Assembly (NCBI GenBank): GCA_030386875.1
Contig: CM059556.1
Coordinates: 35,256,964 to 35,320,963, forward strand
DNA: 64,000 bases
Reading direction: 5' to 3'
DNA from: Morinoia aosen
Lineage: Eukaryota; Arthropoda; Malacostraca; Amphipoda; Talitridae
The translations under genes were made by a program, and so were the position numbers. Shown here one piece after another: positions 20,240-31,644 of this stretch (its first letter is position 1; each line of letters opens with the position of its first letter). The notes under the pieces are model-generated. The model saw only the letters and a list, made by a program, of their open reading frames with translations, ran no database searches and had not been told where the DNA came from.

Positions 20240-21783
20240 CTGTACGTGTTGCTTTCCAGTCCTTTTGGCGAGATTCGTTTAGCGTTAGGAGAGAGATTAT
20301 CTGCTTCCTCACCTGAATTTTCCTCATCTTTATCAAGAGAAACAAAGTTGACTGCCTGACATATGCCAGAAGCCTTGAGGGTTTTGTTCATGCGTTCCAC
20401 GGATGGCAAGAGTTTTTCCAAATTTTTGGACGAGTTTATCTCGCGGATGTCTTCCAGAGAGAATGAAACTTCCTTACGCATATCATCTTTAACATTTATG
20501 GAAGTTTTCCTGGACTGCAAAAATAGCCTCGGATATTCCGGATGACTTGCCGCTTCTTCTACATTTAATTCAGTCAGCGGAACAGGCGTGGATGGGTAAC
20601 CGCAAGACGCTGGGGGCTCTGAGCTGTTAGAATCTGCACAAAATTTCTCCGCCGTATTTTGAGCACTTCCTACTTCACTTAAACGGCTTGATAAAATCAG
20701 AGGTCCACTACAAACCCGTTTTTCTTCCCGTCGATTTTTACCGTCCAGTTTCTTATTAGCAAAACACAGGTCTCTATCATGGTTTCCTGAAACGTGCATT
20801 CCATTTAGGACAAGGCCTGTTTTAGAAACAGCGCAGGGCTGCACCGAATGGCACATTCTGCATTGAAGTTTGTTAGCACAAATGTCAGTATCATCTGAAT
20901 CGCTTGAAGTGCCACAGTTGCTGCTACCAAGGTGACCAGAGCGGTAACGCAAGATGCTAGAGATTGGTTTTGATGACATTTCGTCTTCCGCACCGTCAGC
21001 CGTGTTGGCCAATTCACGTTCTGAGGCCGAAGGTACTGATACCCCTCCGATTTCATTCATGTTTTGGCGAATAGTCTTCTGTACGGTCAAGTTTGTCTTA
21101 TGAACGAGACAAGTCTGAGATGAGCTCGAAAGGTCTTGAATCTTGTTCATGCACGTTCTAGTGGACCTTTTATAGGTTTTTGTATGACCACATCCCGTCT
21201 TGCAACAACAGCATCCTGTTGGTTGCGCGTATCCCGTGCATCTTGACTTGCCATTTTGGTTTCGTACATCAAGCCTTTGATCTTCGTGCGCGCAGGGGCA
21301 GTTGTGGTCAAAAGGAACGCCGCTTGAGTCACTCACGTCATCGCCCTCAGAGCCACGCGATGAGCTGGTCGCGGAGGAAGCTGATATTAAATCAGACCGA
21401 GACATCGTGATATGTCTGACTGATTTAAAGAATGGATTACCGCAGTCTGCATGCTGCTTCTTCTGATCTCGGGCTCGACTTGTGAGTTTGTTGACTTGCT
21501 TGTCGCCATCTCGATTAGTAGAACGTTTGTTGGTTCCCTTACTACGCGGCGCGTGCACCGACGGATGAGGAGTGCAAATTATCTTTGGACGTAGCTTAGG
21601 GGAACCTTTGTGAATTCCCGCTCCGTTTAGATCTAGGTGTAACTTCTCGGTCACGCTTCGAGATTCGTTGGAGTTGAGTCCACTAGCAGCCGGAAGGTTT
21701 GACGTTTTATGAACTCGACTGCATTGTCCTGGAATGGTCTTCATGCTCGAACTTCGAGGGCTTGGTTCTGTTTCTATGCGCAT
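19955..21783 (-). CDS. Probable alternative first exon of glutaminase, 609 codons, unknown protein
   Basis: An uninterrupted ATG-initiated frame, with an in-frame TAA 12-15 nt upstream of the ATG, encodes about 610 residues of no recognised family. It is Ser/Lys/Arg-rich, with a Cys-rich segment at about residues 162-211 (CPC, CCCCKTGCGHTK), a second cysteine group near 302-317, a 17-residue aspartate run near 516-532, and CPMC/NPC near 558-567. The frame would stop one codon after GTC GAG, but GTC GA is followed by GTAAGTGAC, a near-perfect donor. It leaves phase 2, exactly what exon 17480-17576 accepts, giving ...SHCVE-LVKLHF. The simplest reading is an alternative promoter and N-terminus for glutaminase. 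A nested single-exon gene is the alternative. No acceptor in phase with the upstream exon was found near the ATG. Confidence 0.65.
20188..20239 (-). repeat. (ATC)n microsatellite inside coding frame
   Basis: About 17 pure GAT codons on the minus strand encode a poly-Asp run in the open exon. The purity suggests recent expansion and length variation. Confidence 0.95.
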
Positions 21784-22200
21784 TACGATACAAAATTAGG
21801 GCCTAGATTGTAAAATGTCAGCGAAGGTCTCGCAGTCGCCAAGTAGGAAAAATATCTCTAATGCTGTATTCGCTTTTCGTCGATTACTAGTATGAACTAC
21901 TCTAACTCAAACTTTGAAATCTGCTAGAAATAATTTGCATTTTAACGTCCACATTCAATAATTATTACGAGACTATGAGTATTATTTCTATAACATTTAA
22001 TAAAGTCTAAACGATGCGGGAGCTATGCTGAAAATAAGTGCAGACGACGTCACAGTTCTGAGAGACAATCGTCCAAACAACACCAGCGTTCTGCGCTCTA
22101 ACGACACGGATCTCGAGGAAAAAATAATGACTACGAATAGGGCCAATAACTTTTGGAAAACAATCCGTACGCATAGTTTAAGGAAAACTGATTCAAAAAA
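21784..22200. other. Putative 5' flank of the long open exon
   Basis: AT-rich sequence upstream (in minus orientation) of the 610-codon frame. If that frame is a first exon, its promoter should lie here. I see no convincing core promoter element. Confidence 0.3.
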
Positions 22201-22227
22201 TGCGATTCAACACTTTAACCGTAATTG

Positions 22228-22955
22228 GTGAAACTGAAGTCCAATATTCAGTTCAAATATAAAGTCAATTGTAATAAGGAGTAAACTGAAGTCCAATCTT
22301 CAGTTCAAATTTAAAGCCAATTGTAATAAGCGGTAAACTGAAGTCCAATATTCAGTTAAAATTTAAAGTCAATTGTAATAAGCAGTAAACTGAAGTCCAA
22401 TCTTCAGTTCAAATTTAAAGCCAATTGTAATAAGCAGTAAACTGAAGTCCAATATTCAGTTAAAATTTAGAGTCAATTGTAATAAGCAGTAAACTGAACT
22501 CCAATTTTCAGTTAAAATTTAAAGTCAATTGTAATAAGCAGTAAACTGAAGTCCAATATTCAGTTCAAATTTAAAGTCAATTGTAATAAGCAGTAAACTG
22601 AAGTCCAATATTCAGTTCAAATTTAAAGTCAATTGTAATAAGCAGTAAACTGAAGTCCAATATTCAGTTCAAATTTAAAGTCAATTGTAATAAGCAGTAA
22701 GCTGAAGTCCAATATCCAGTTCAAATTTAAAGTCAATTGTAATAAGCAGTAAACTGAAGTCCAATATTCGTTCAAATTTAAAGTCAATTGTAATAAGCAG
22801 TAAACTGAACTCCAATATTCAGTTCAAATTTAAAGTCAATTGTAATAAGCAGTAAACTGAAGTCCAATATTCAGTTCAAATTTAAAGTCAATTGTAATAA
22901 GCAGTAAACTGAAGTACAATATTCAGTTCGAATTTAAAGCCAATTGTAATAAACA
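22228..22955 (+). repeat. 52-bp tandem array, ~14 units
   Basis: Units built on AAACTGAAGTCCAATATTCA, then GTTCAAATTTAAAGTCAATT and GTAATAAGCAGT. Changes are mostly single bases. Each unit contains CTGAAGTCCAATATTCAG, a near palindrome. It is mid-intron and has no splice-site content. Confidence 0.93.
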
Positions 22956-24175
22956 ATTTTGAAAACAGCAATCATTAACTGAATCACACCCTCATTTAGC
23001 TTTAATTATTTATGAAAATTGAGTTTGCGACTACTGGTCATTCAGCAGCATTCTGAAAATTTCCTCCGTGGCCACTGGTGGCACACGTAGCGGTCAAAGT
23101 GTTAAAGGTTGGAGAATTTACTGTAGGGATTACCTGCGTAGCCAAAAGCTGCTTTCCGCTGCTGAGAGTTTGACGAAAATAAAATTTAGGATATAAATCG
23201 GAGATGAAAACAATTCGCGTTTTAACTCGATAGCCGAAAATTAACTTTATCAAATATCGGCAGTATTTTCCTGATAAACATTGCGTGAAATACTTTTCTT
23301 CAATGAACAATTCAAGTAACATTCAATTCAAGTCTCTCAATTAGCACAAGACCCATCACTAACCGCATAACCTGCTCTTCATTCAACGACTCATTCAGTT
23401 TTATCTTCATCAAGTTTCCAATACTTAATTACTCAACCAAAAATCCTTCAATATCCTACTTAATAGCCATTACTGCAACCATAATTTTATTATTATTAAT
23501 ATTTAAAAAATCAACCAGCTTGAACGCTATTCCTTCCGCATAAGTTTAATTACTCAACTAAGAATCGTTTAATTTCTTGCAAAATACCCCATTCTACCAG
23601 CATCATCTACTTATTAGGTGTAGAAAATAACTTTACCAAACTTCATGGAAATTAGGAAAGGGTTGAGGTTCGGACAAGTTCAACCTCAAAGCATTAAAAA
23701 ATGAGCGAGTTTATAACTCAATTCAACGCTGAAAACAAGGCCGTATATTTCGTTTTGAAATGACAGTTTATAAAGTTTTATGTGCCAGCGATGGATACAC
23801 GAAAGATCATTCTTATCATGAAGAAGATAAGTATAAGATTGAAGCATATTCACAAGTGCATACACCATAACTAAACAATGATAAACGCTCAGACTTTCCT
23901 TCAGCGTCATGAGGGGATAACTATTTTCAAGTCGAAGCTTATTTACAGCGAAATAACTTCACGATACTGTTGCCTCACATTTGTTACATGACCTATTATT
24001 TAACACTTTATAGCATGTACAACCGACATGAGTGTTCGCATGCACAGAATATATATGTATTTATATCACTCGTATCATAGGGCACGAAGATATGTGGAAG
24101 TGATACTATGACACCATCATCATTTTGTATAAAATTTCACAACGGAAACGCGAATACAAAGGAGCAGAATTGCAC
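22956..24175. other. Intronic DNA, no gene recognised
   Basis: Several short frames only. On the minus strand CTACGCAG|GTAATCC near 23135 resembles a donor, but the preceding sequence matches no known domain. Confidence 0.35.
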
Positions 24176-24179
24176 CAAC

Positions 24180-24815
24180 CAACACTATACCACCCAGCAC
24201 TAACACCACCCAACACCAACACCACCCAACACCAACACCACCTAGCACCAACACCACCCAGCACCAACACCCCCCAGCACCAACACCCCCCAGCACCAAC
24301 ACCCCCCAGCACCAACACCCCCCAGCACCAACACCACCCAGCCTCAACACCACCCAGCCTCAACACCACCCAGCCTCAACACCACCCAGCCTCAACACCA
24401 CCCAGCCTCAACACCACCCAGCCTCAACACCACCCAGCCTCAACACCACCCAGCCTCAACACCACCCAGCCTCAACACCACCCAGCCTCAACACCACCCA
24501 GCCTCAACACCACCCAGCCTCAACACCACCCAGCCTCAACACCACCCAGCCTCAACACCACCCAGCCTCAACACCACCCAGCCTCAACACCACCCAGCCT
24601 CAACACCACCCAGCCTCAACACCAACCAGCCTCAACACCACCCAGCCTCAACACCCCCCAGCACCAACACCACCCAGCCTCAACACCCCCCAGCACCAAC
24701 ACCACCCAGCCTCAACACCACCCAGCACCAACACTACCCAGCCTCAACATCCCCCAGCACCAACACCACCTAGCACCAACACCACCCAGCACCAACACAA
24801 CACTACCACCACTGC
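24180..24815 (+). repeat. 17-bp minisatellite, ~37 units
   Basis: Units of CAGCCTCAACACCACCC in the centre, and CAGCACCAACACCCCCC or ACCACC variants at both edges, so two subtypes form blocks. The Pro/Thr/Gln-rich frame across it is an artefact. Confidence 0.93.
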
Positions 24816-24984
24816 CACACATATGCTCGCACTAATAACCAAACCTCCCAAAGATGTGACTCAAGGACTCCACTTGTCAAATTTTTTCCCCTACTCCGTA
24901 CCCTGAAGTTCACGATCACTGTGCGAGTCTCTGCGTTTAATAATAGGCTCGACTTGGCACTCGCTCGCCTCTGTGTGACGTACA

Positions 24985-25440
24985 GAGGAAGACCGTGCTT
25001 GAGTAATGCAAACAGATGCGTATTTTTAGTTTCAGCTGAGCAAGGGGTATCGAAGATTATTGAGTGGAGCGATTTAATCGTGTGGGGTTTTCGAGGGCAC
25101 ATTGAACGGATGATTTCGTTGTATATTGGTTAAACCTAATGTCGGCATGCTTGAGTAATGCAAACAGTTGTGTATTTTTAGTTTCAACTGGGCAAGGGGA
25201 AATCGAAGATACCGAGCGGAGCAATTTAACCGTGTAGGGTTATCGATGGGTGCATTGAAGGGATGATTTCCTGATATATTGGTAAGACTAATTGCTAGCA
25301 TGCTTAATAATTGAGCGTTTTTACTTTCAGCTGAGCATAGGAGATAGGCGAATGCCGAAATGAGCAGTTTAATGGCGCAAGTTTTTAAAGGGTGAGTTAA
25401 ATGGGTGATTTCCAAGTATTTGAATATATTGTTTAATTTC
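24985..25440 (+). repeat. ~150-bp tandem repeat, 3 copies
   Basis: Copies begin near 24997, 25148 and about 25296. They share GCTTGAGTAATGCAAACAG, GTATTTTTAGTTTCA(A/G)CTG, a GATGATTTC block and TATATTGGT. The third copy is the most diverged. Confidence 0.75.
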
Positions 25441-26274
25441 AATGTGTAAGACGAGGTTATTGAAAATTCATAAAAAGATCTATTTACCGAAATGAAAAAC
25501 TATAGGTGAACTTCATTTTCAATTCTGATGCAGAACAAAGTTGCTTCTGATATTTTCGTGGTATATTTTGGCAGCATATATCATTCTATATTGAAAAATA
25601 TGTGACAACTCTTATTGCAGAATTTGGTAGTGTTTTTTTCAACAATGTACTAAATTTTCTGACATAACACTATTATTTTATAGAATTCCTGACTCTAAGG
25701 ACCCAGCGTCATGACATAAAAAATAAAATAGCATCTGAGCTTCTTTGCCTAACTTGGCAACTGCCATGTCACACTTGGCAACTGCCTTGACAGCTGGAAC
25801 TGTCAATCAGTAGGGCGCCCATTAGACCTGACAAGGAATTTCCGCACTGAATGAAAAAGTTGAGAAAAAAACTGCTCCTACATGAAAATTTGCATGCCCA
25901 GATAACTTTAAGGAAGTTATCTTCAGTAAATAGTACGTGGCTTTGTTCACTATTATTGTTGCTTGAAATAGAACGGGGCTTTGTATCCTCTTACAGTAAT
26001 GGATATAAGCATACGCTATCGAACACAATTAGAATGCAACAATTTGAATATTTTCTAAACGAGTAAATTTAGCGAGTAATGAAACATATTCAAGTCCGTA
26101 CTATAAGTCCGTACTATAACGAAGTGAGAAGTTAAAATCAAAGTACGAAAGCTTCGACAAAAATATAAGATTCTGCTCGCAAAATAACGAATTATTACAA
26201 ACGATGATAATGACAGCATAAATGTTTCATATGCGAGCATATCATGTGAATTACAAAAATATGGATTTCATCCC
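25441..26274. other. AT-rich intronic DNA, nothing identified
   Basis: A direct repeat CTTGGCAACTGCC occurs at about 25755-25785, and AGTCCGTACTATAA is doubled at 26095-26120. No exon is seen. Confidence 0.4.
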
Positions 26275-26500
26275 TTACCCTTTAGAGCCGGCATTTTTGT
26301 CCTCATATCACTGTGATCACAACCACCATCATTAAACTGGCACTGGTATCAGGTAGTTACCGAGTTCAAAATAAGGAAGAAACTGCCACACGGCAAGGAC
26401 TTTAAAAACGCATTTGGGAACGAATTAAACAAGAAAAACAACACATTGAGGCGATTTCCGAAAGAGGGCCGTGCAGTCGTTTGAGGCAATGAAGGGTTAA
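26275..26500. mobile_element. Candidate TTAA MITE
   Basis: The left end TTACCCTTTAGAGCCGGC and the reversed right end TTAACCCTTCATTGCCTC share the TTA(A)CCCTT terminus. ATCACTGTGAT near the left end is palindromic. Part of its body resembles 561-690. Confidence 0.45.
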
Positions 26501-26654
26501 CTCGACATAAGTACCTCGTGATAGTTGCTTTAAAAGTTCTGAACTTGACACGAATTATCTCGTGATCGAGTCAGGTAGCTAATTCATTTTAGAACATAAT
26601 TATAGGATCTAGGCACAAATAAGTCCGATCGTAAATTTTGCTCTTACTGATGTG

Positions 26655-27080
26655 TTATGCCGATCTCCCTATCTACAGCAAAGGTGTTCCCAATACAGGA
26701 AATAAGAGTTGATTATAAGTTAGTTAAGCCTAGTTTATTCCCTCAAATGTATTTGCAAGAAAAGGAGGAGCAAGACTCCATTCAGTTTGGGATCAGAGAA
26801 TTGGAAAGCTTGGCCAAGGTGTGTCCCCACACTCTGCGCATAAAAACAGTAAGATTGAAAAACGTTTCTGAAACAAAAATAAAGCTGAAGAAGGAAGTAA
26901 CAGGTGCTGAATAAATGACAACCATTAACCGAAAAAAGATGGTCCGTAACAAAACCAAAAATGTATCCTATTTACACCGAACTGAGGCTTTCTAATATGA
27001 AGGTCAAGACCTCACATCTTTCCTCCGTAAGCGCTAATTCCCATCAATGCAAAAGTTACATCGTCATGAGGGTGTTTTTG
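26655..27080 (+). mobile_element. Old copy of the ~355-bp dispersed repeat
   Basis: Retains CAAAGGTGTTCCCAA, AGGTGCTGAATAAATGAC, CCGAAAAAAGATGGTCCGTA, AAGACCTCACAT and GCTAATTCCCAT in the family order, with extra sequence inserted after the first block. Confidence 0.7.
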
Positions 27081-27309
27081 TGCCAGTGGAAGTCATTCCT
27101 CGGTAATTAAACGTGTGCTTCGAATTAACGGAGAACTTATATCATCCTAGAACAATAGTTATATTCATATATCAGCTGAAACAATTAGAATGATCAAGTT
27201 TTTAGTTTGAGGATATCGTTACAATATTTTTCCTTACGGATTCCTGAAAATTTATTGTATATGATTTCTAGGAAGAGAGACTTACACCCACAAGGTAAAT
27301 TATTATTAT

Positions 27310-27620
27310 ATCAGAAAGTTTTAGCCTCCCTTAACCACGACAAAGATGTTCCAAGAGAGGAAAGAGGAAGGCACCATTTAGTATGGAGTTGAGGGAACGA
27401 GGAATCTATGCACAAGGTGCACAGAAACAGTAAGCTAGGAAAGAAGTTCATGAAACAAGAAAAAAGTTGAAGAAGAAAGTAGTAGGTGCTGAAAAACAGG
27501 ACAGCAGTGAACCGAAAAAAGATGGTCCGTAACGAAACAAAAACCTATTTTATTACAACAAAAGGAAGCCTACCTAACCTTTAGCTCGGGCCCTAACATA
27601 GTCCCCCTGGGAGCCCACAA
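27310..27620 (+). mobile_element. Copy of the ~355-bp dispersed repeat, 3' end lost
   Basis: Runs from TTTTAGCCTCCCTTAACC through GGCACCATTTAGTATGGAGT and ACAGCAGTGAACCGAAAAAA to TAGTCCCCCTGGGAGC, then diverges before the GTTGTATCC end. Confidence 0.8.
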
Positions 27621-27899
27621 GGTAAAAGTGAAGTAAAATTAATCAGCTGATAATTTATGGATGACAATCATCACCAACAATCAGTAGCAGTTAACTGAAA
27701 GCAATAATGAAATTACTTTAGGCAAGATAATTAACAACACCTCTCAAAGATATTTAAAACTCCTCTCAAAGCTTACGAAGAGTTTGACGTCTCATGATTG
27801 AAGGCAAGTTTTCATCTCTAAAAGTTCAATTTTAGTTGCGCTGCGCTGTAGTTTCTTCAAGGTTAGCCTACAAACGCGCTGTGATTGGCTACATGAACA

Positions 27900-28215
27900 T
27901 GGGTGATGACCTAGATACATGACGCGTGGCGCGTTGTCATTGGACGCCTGGGTGGCGTAAGCTAGAACAAGCCGCGTGGCGCGCTGTGATTGGACACCTG
28001 GGTGGCGTAAGCTAGACACAAGCCACGTGACGCGCTGTGATTGGACACCTGGGTGGCGTAAGCTAGACACAAGTCACGTGACGCGCTGTCAGTGGACACC
28101 TGGGTGGCGCAAGCTAGACACAAGCCGCGTGACGCGCTGTGATTGGACGCCTGGGTGTTCAGCTAGACACAAACTGCGTGGCGCGCTATCATTGGACGCC
28201 TGGGTGGCGTGGTTT
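27900..28215 (+). repeat. 51-bp tandem array, ~6 units
   Basis: GC-rich units with CACCTGGGTGGCGTAAGCTA and GCGCGCTGTGATTGGA. The ATTGG motif is an inverted CCAAT box in each unit. The 51-bp period keeps a 17-residue frame (CDWTPGWRKLDT) open, which I treat as an artefact. Confidence 0.88.
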
Positions 28216-28481
28216 GCAACTTTCGTAGGTGGCATACTTTGAACGCAGCACGCGTACTGCTCCAGGTAAAAAACTGATGTAAATTCTGCGTTAATGGGAA
28301 GTAATTTATAATTTACGAGCTCCAACCTGGGGGTCTGAGAGGTTATTGCGGTCTAAAATGCTTTAATTATAAGTTGTATATAATTCGCCAATTATGATCA
28401 CATCGCAGCTGTTTGGCTCATGGACAACGACTGATCTAATGGTCATTTTAGCACACAAAACGCCTCAGGAAAAATTGGCAT

Positions 28482-28501
28482 CCTAACCTAACCTAGCCTA
28501 A
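28482..28501 (+). repeat. Short interstitial CCTAA-like repeat
   Basis: CCTAACCTAACCTAGCCTAA is four units of CCTAA with one change, the complement of the arthropod telomere repeat TTAGG. It is too short to imply a former telomere. Confidence 0.6.
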
Positions 28502-28919
28502 CTTGACGCGCTCTGTCACTGACGAGTTCTGTCAGTGAACTGTTGCCGAAAATCGTTGAATCACGATTGAAAACGGCAAAGAAAAATAGTACACGTAGTG
28601 AAAATAGTTTTATGCTCACACTATGAATTGTAAAATTCGCACTTTTTTTAAATTCAAATGTAAGTCATATTATTTTAAAAATGGAGTAAAAACATGCGAA
28701 GAGATGTGTTTTTGAGGAAAATACTAAAATGTAACAACGCTTTCATTGATTCCTTGCAGTTTTTTTGAAGTAAAGACTAAATAAGGAACAAACTTTTACT
28801 GATTTCTTGTAGTTCTCGACATCACGTAATAAAAAATTAATGTTTGTGACACAAAGAACCATCACATGCGTTCGGGTACGTCCATGTGAGTGTGATCGAC
28901 TCCCAACTGGTTATATACT

Positions 28920-29465
28920 TGCTAAACTCAGTTGAAAATTCTTGTTGATCTCAACTAAAAATTCTTGTTGATCTCAACTGAAAATTCTTGGAAAGCTACA
29001 CTGGAAATCTTCAGCAATGTCAACTGAAAATCTTCAGCAATGTCAATTGTAAATTTTCAGCAATGTCAATTGTAAATTTTCAGCAATGTCAACTGGGAAT
29101 TCTAGGAAATCTCAATTGAAAATTCTCGGCCATTTCGTCTGAAAATTCTCGACCAACTCGTCTAGAAATCCTCGGCAATCTTAACCGGTTCTCCAAAGGA
29201 ATTTCAACCGGGTCATCTAAACAATCTCAACAAATTCTCCTACGTAAGCTCAACCGGTTCATCTAGACAGTCTCAACTATGTAGTTTTCCTAAGTATTCT
29301 CAACTGGTTTTCCTCGCTAATTTCAAGTAGTAAACTCCGGTAATTTCAACTGTTAACAAGTCTAATTTCATGTGATGATTTTCATATTCCCAACTGGTAA
29401 TCTCCGGTACAATCAATTAGTAATCCTCGATAACCTTTAATGATAACCCTTAGAAATCTTAACTA
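28920..29465 (+). repeat. Degenerate ~21-bp tandem repeat
   Basis: Variants of CTCAACTGAAAATTCTTGG and CAGCAATGTCAATTGTAAAT repeat about 25 times and decay toward 29465. The word TCAACTG also occurs in the neighbouring 31-bp array. Confidence 0.75.
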
Positions 29466-29569
29466 GGAACATGTCCGTTGTACTTTGCTTGTAGTAGTAC
29501 GAGTAGTAGTTACATGGGTTTGCTAGCGCATCAGTTACTTACCTATATCGCACCGAAGGTTCTTTGCTA

Positions 29570-30066
29570 GTAACTCTGGCACACCTGCTTTACTCAACTG
29601 GCAACTCTGGCACATCCGCTGTGCTCAACTGGCAACTCTGGCACATCCGCTGTGCTCAACTGGCAACTCTGGCACATCCGCTGTGCTCAACTGGCAACTC
29701 TGGCACATCCGCTGTGCTCAACTGGCAACTCTGGCACATCCGCTGTGCTCAACTGGCAACTCTGGCACATCCGCTGTGCTCAACTGGCAACTCTGGCACA
29801 TCCGCTGTGCTCAACTGGCAACTCTGGCACACCCGCTGTACTCAACTGGGAACTCTGGCACACCCGCTGTACTCAATTGGGAACTCTGGCACACCCGCTG
29901 TACTCAACTGGGAACTCTGGCACACCCGCTGTACTCAACTGGGAACTCTGGCACACCCGCTGTACTCAACTGGGAACTCTGGCACACCCGCTGTACTCAA
30001 TTGGCGACTCTGGAACACCCGCTGTGCTCAACTGGCAAATCTGGCGCACCCGCTGTACTCAACTAA
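29570..30066 (+). repeat. 31-bp minisatellite, ~16 units
   Basis: Unit CTCAACTGGCAACTCTGGCA plus CATCCGCTGTG. The second half of the array uses GGGAACTC and CACCCGCTGTA variants. There are no spacers, so this is not a CRISPR. All three frames stay open by chance because the unit has no stop. Confidence 0.93.
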
Positions 30067-30409
30067 CTAGCAACAGTGGTGCGTGCCATGGACTTATAGA
30101 CAAATAACATTAAATGGCCAGGAAGCTGGTCTTCACATGTGTAGGTTTAGTGGAGTGTAAACTTTGTCATCAGATATTCGGGTTTGACAGGTGTGTAGTA
30201 GGGGATAAGTTGAAAATTACCGAAATTACCGAGAATTAACGTGTCCAGTGTTTTTTGACGCTACTACCTCCACACGAAGAATGTCAACTTCAGAAATTAG
30301 TCCAAATAAATGATACCTATAAATCTCAGTCTACTGCCGTTTTTTCAAAAATCCTTCGATTACATCAAAAGTTATTAATGATTTTTTCGGTTCCCGTATT
30401 TAATAAAAA

Positions 30410-31538
30410 CACCCTGTATTTACAAATTACACACTCTTATTTCGCCTTTTCCTCACAAATATCAGGAATTACACTTAGACCACACCACAGCATTATATTT
30501 TGTAATTACTTAACCTTATTTCGCCTATTTCTCATAAGCATCAAAAAGGTGTATTTGAACCATTCCCACCACAATATATTTCAAAATAACTCACTCTGTT
30601 TAATAATAAACAGATTAGATTAGTCGTTTGTTTTAGTCTCCCTACCCGCAGCAACAAATGCGATCCAAAGAGAGGAAGGAAGAAGGCACTATTTAGTATG
30701 GAGTAAAGGGAACGCGGAATCTATGCAGAAAGGGCATAGAAACAGTAAGATGAGAAAGAAGTTCATGAAACAAGATCAAAGTTGAAGAAGAATGTAGTAG
30801 GTGCTGGAAAAATGGAAAAAAGGACAGCGGTGAACCGAAAAAGATGGTCCGTAGCAATACCCGTAGCAATACAAAAACCTATTATATTTTAACAAGAAGA
30901 AAGCTTACCTGACCTTTAGCTCGGGCCCTCGCATTTTCCCCCTGTGAGTGCCAATTTCCATAGATACAATAGTTGTATCCCTCTGAGGGGAATCAATAAT
31001 AAACAAGTTACACTATGTCCAAACTCAGCGCATTACATTTCAGAATTACTTGCCTTTATCTTTCCCATTTTTCCCAAATATCAACGAGTTCTATTTATAA
31101 GACACTCACCGCATCAAATTTCAAAATAACAACCTTATTTCACCCTTTTCTCATAAATATCAAGAAGTTATACTTTGACCGCACTCATGGCATTATATGT
31201 CATAACCAACCATATTTTTCCGTTCGCTTAATAGTTAAGAAGTTGTTTCTTGACCATACTCACCGTATTATATTTAATAATTACTCAACCATATTTCACC
31301 TTTTTCTCATATACATCAAAAAAGTGTTTTTAAACTACACCCACCTCATTATATTTCAAAATTACTCAGTTTAATAATACATAACATGTTAAACGTTGAC
31401 CAAACTCACCGCATTATATTTCAGAATTACTCATCTTTGTTTCTCCTACACAATCACTGTATCATACTTCATAATTACACAACCTAATTTCTCCCATTTC
31501 TGGCAAATATCAATAAGTTCTATTCAGACAACACTCAC
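30410..31538 (-). repeat. Donor-derived ~85-bp tandem array, split by a transposon
   Basis: About ten decayed units share GGTGAGT, AATAGAACTT and TTGATATTT on the minus strand. Example: GTGAGTGTCTTATAAATAGA near 31090 against the true intron start GTGAGTGTTGTCTGAATAGA at 31538. Each unit contains a donor-like site. The dispersed repeat at 30612-30990 is inserted in it. Confidence 0.75.
30612..30990 (+). mobile_element. ~355-bp dispersed repeat inside a tandem array
   Basis: AGATTAGATTAG start, AAGAGAGGAAGGAAGAAGGC and CTATTTAGTATGGAGTAAAG body, and GTTGTATCCCTCTGAGGGG end. It interrupts the donor-derived array, so it is younger than that array. Confidence 0.85.
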
Positions 31539-31644
31539 TCGTAGACGTGGGATGACACCATGCTGCTCTTCCTGCGCTCCTTCCTCTTGGCGTCGTAGCT
31601 CGTGTTGGAGTCGGACGACAGGCCACGCATCAGGTCTTCTGGAA
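31539..31644 (-). CDS. GLS: Glutaminase N-terminal exon (basic/serine segment)
   Basis: The 106-nt exon encodes VPEDLMRGLSSDSNTSYDAK, then RKERRKSSMVSSHVYE. It has no strong family match, as expected for the variable N-terminal region before the EF-hand-like domain. Support is structural: the acceptor GCTTGTCAG, the donor TACGA|GTGAGT, a GC-rich island in AT-rich DNA, and matching phase at both ends. It completes AAA G|TT from exon 33394-33902 and leaves GA for exon 17480-17576. Its donor is followed by the ~85-bp array. The role is inferred from position only. Confidence 0.75.

Noticed and set aside
24125-24835. Pro/Thr/Gln-rich mucin-like frame
   Set aside because: A 17-bp tandem repeat with no stops; no signal peptide or flanking exon structure.
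29545-29580. Minus-strand donor-like ATATAG|GTAAGTAAC beside the 31-bp array, a possible ninth donor-anchored case
   Set aside because: Only about 20 nt of non-repeat sequence precede it, no glutaminase segment is missing at this point, and the array lies on the exon side rather than the intron side.
29570-30066. Evenly spaced 31-bp repeats that could suggest a CRISPR array
   Set aside because: Units are contiguous without unique spacers, in a eukaryotic intron. The same holds for 61325-61655.
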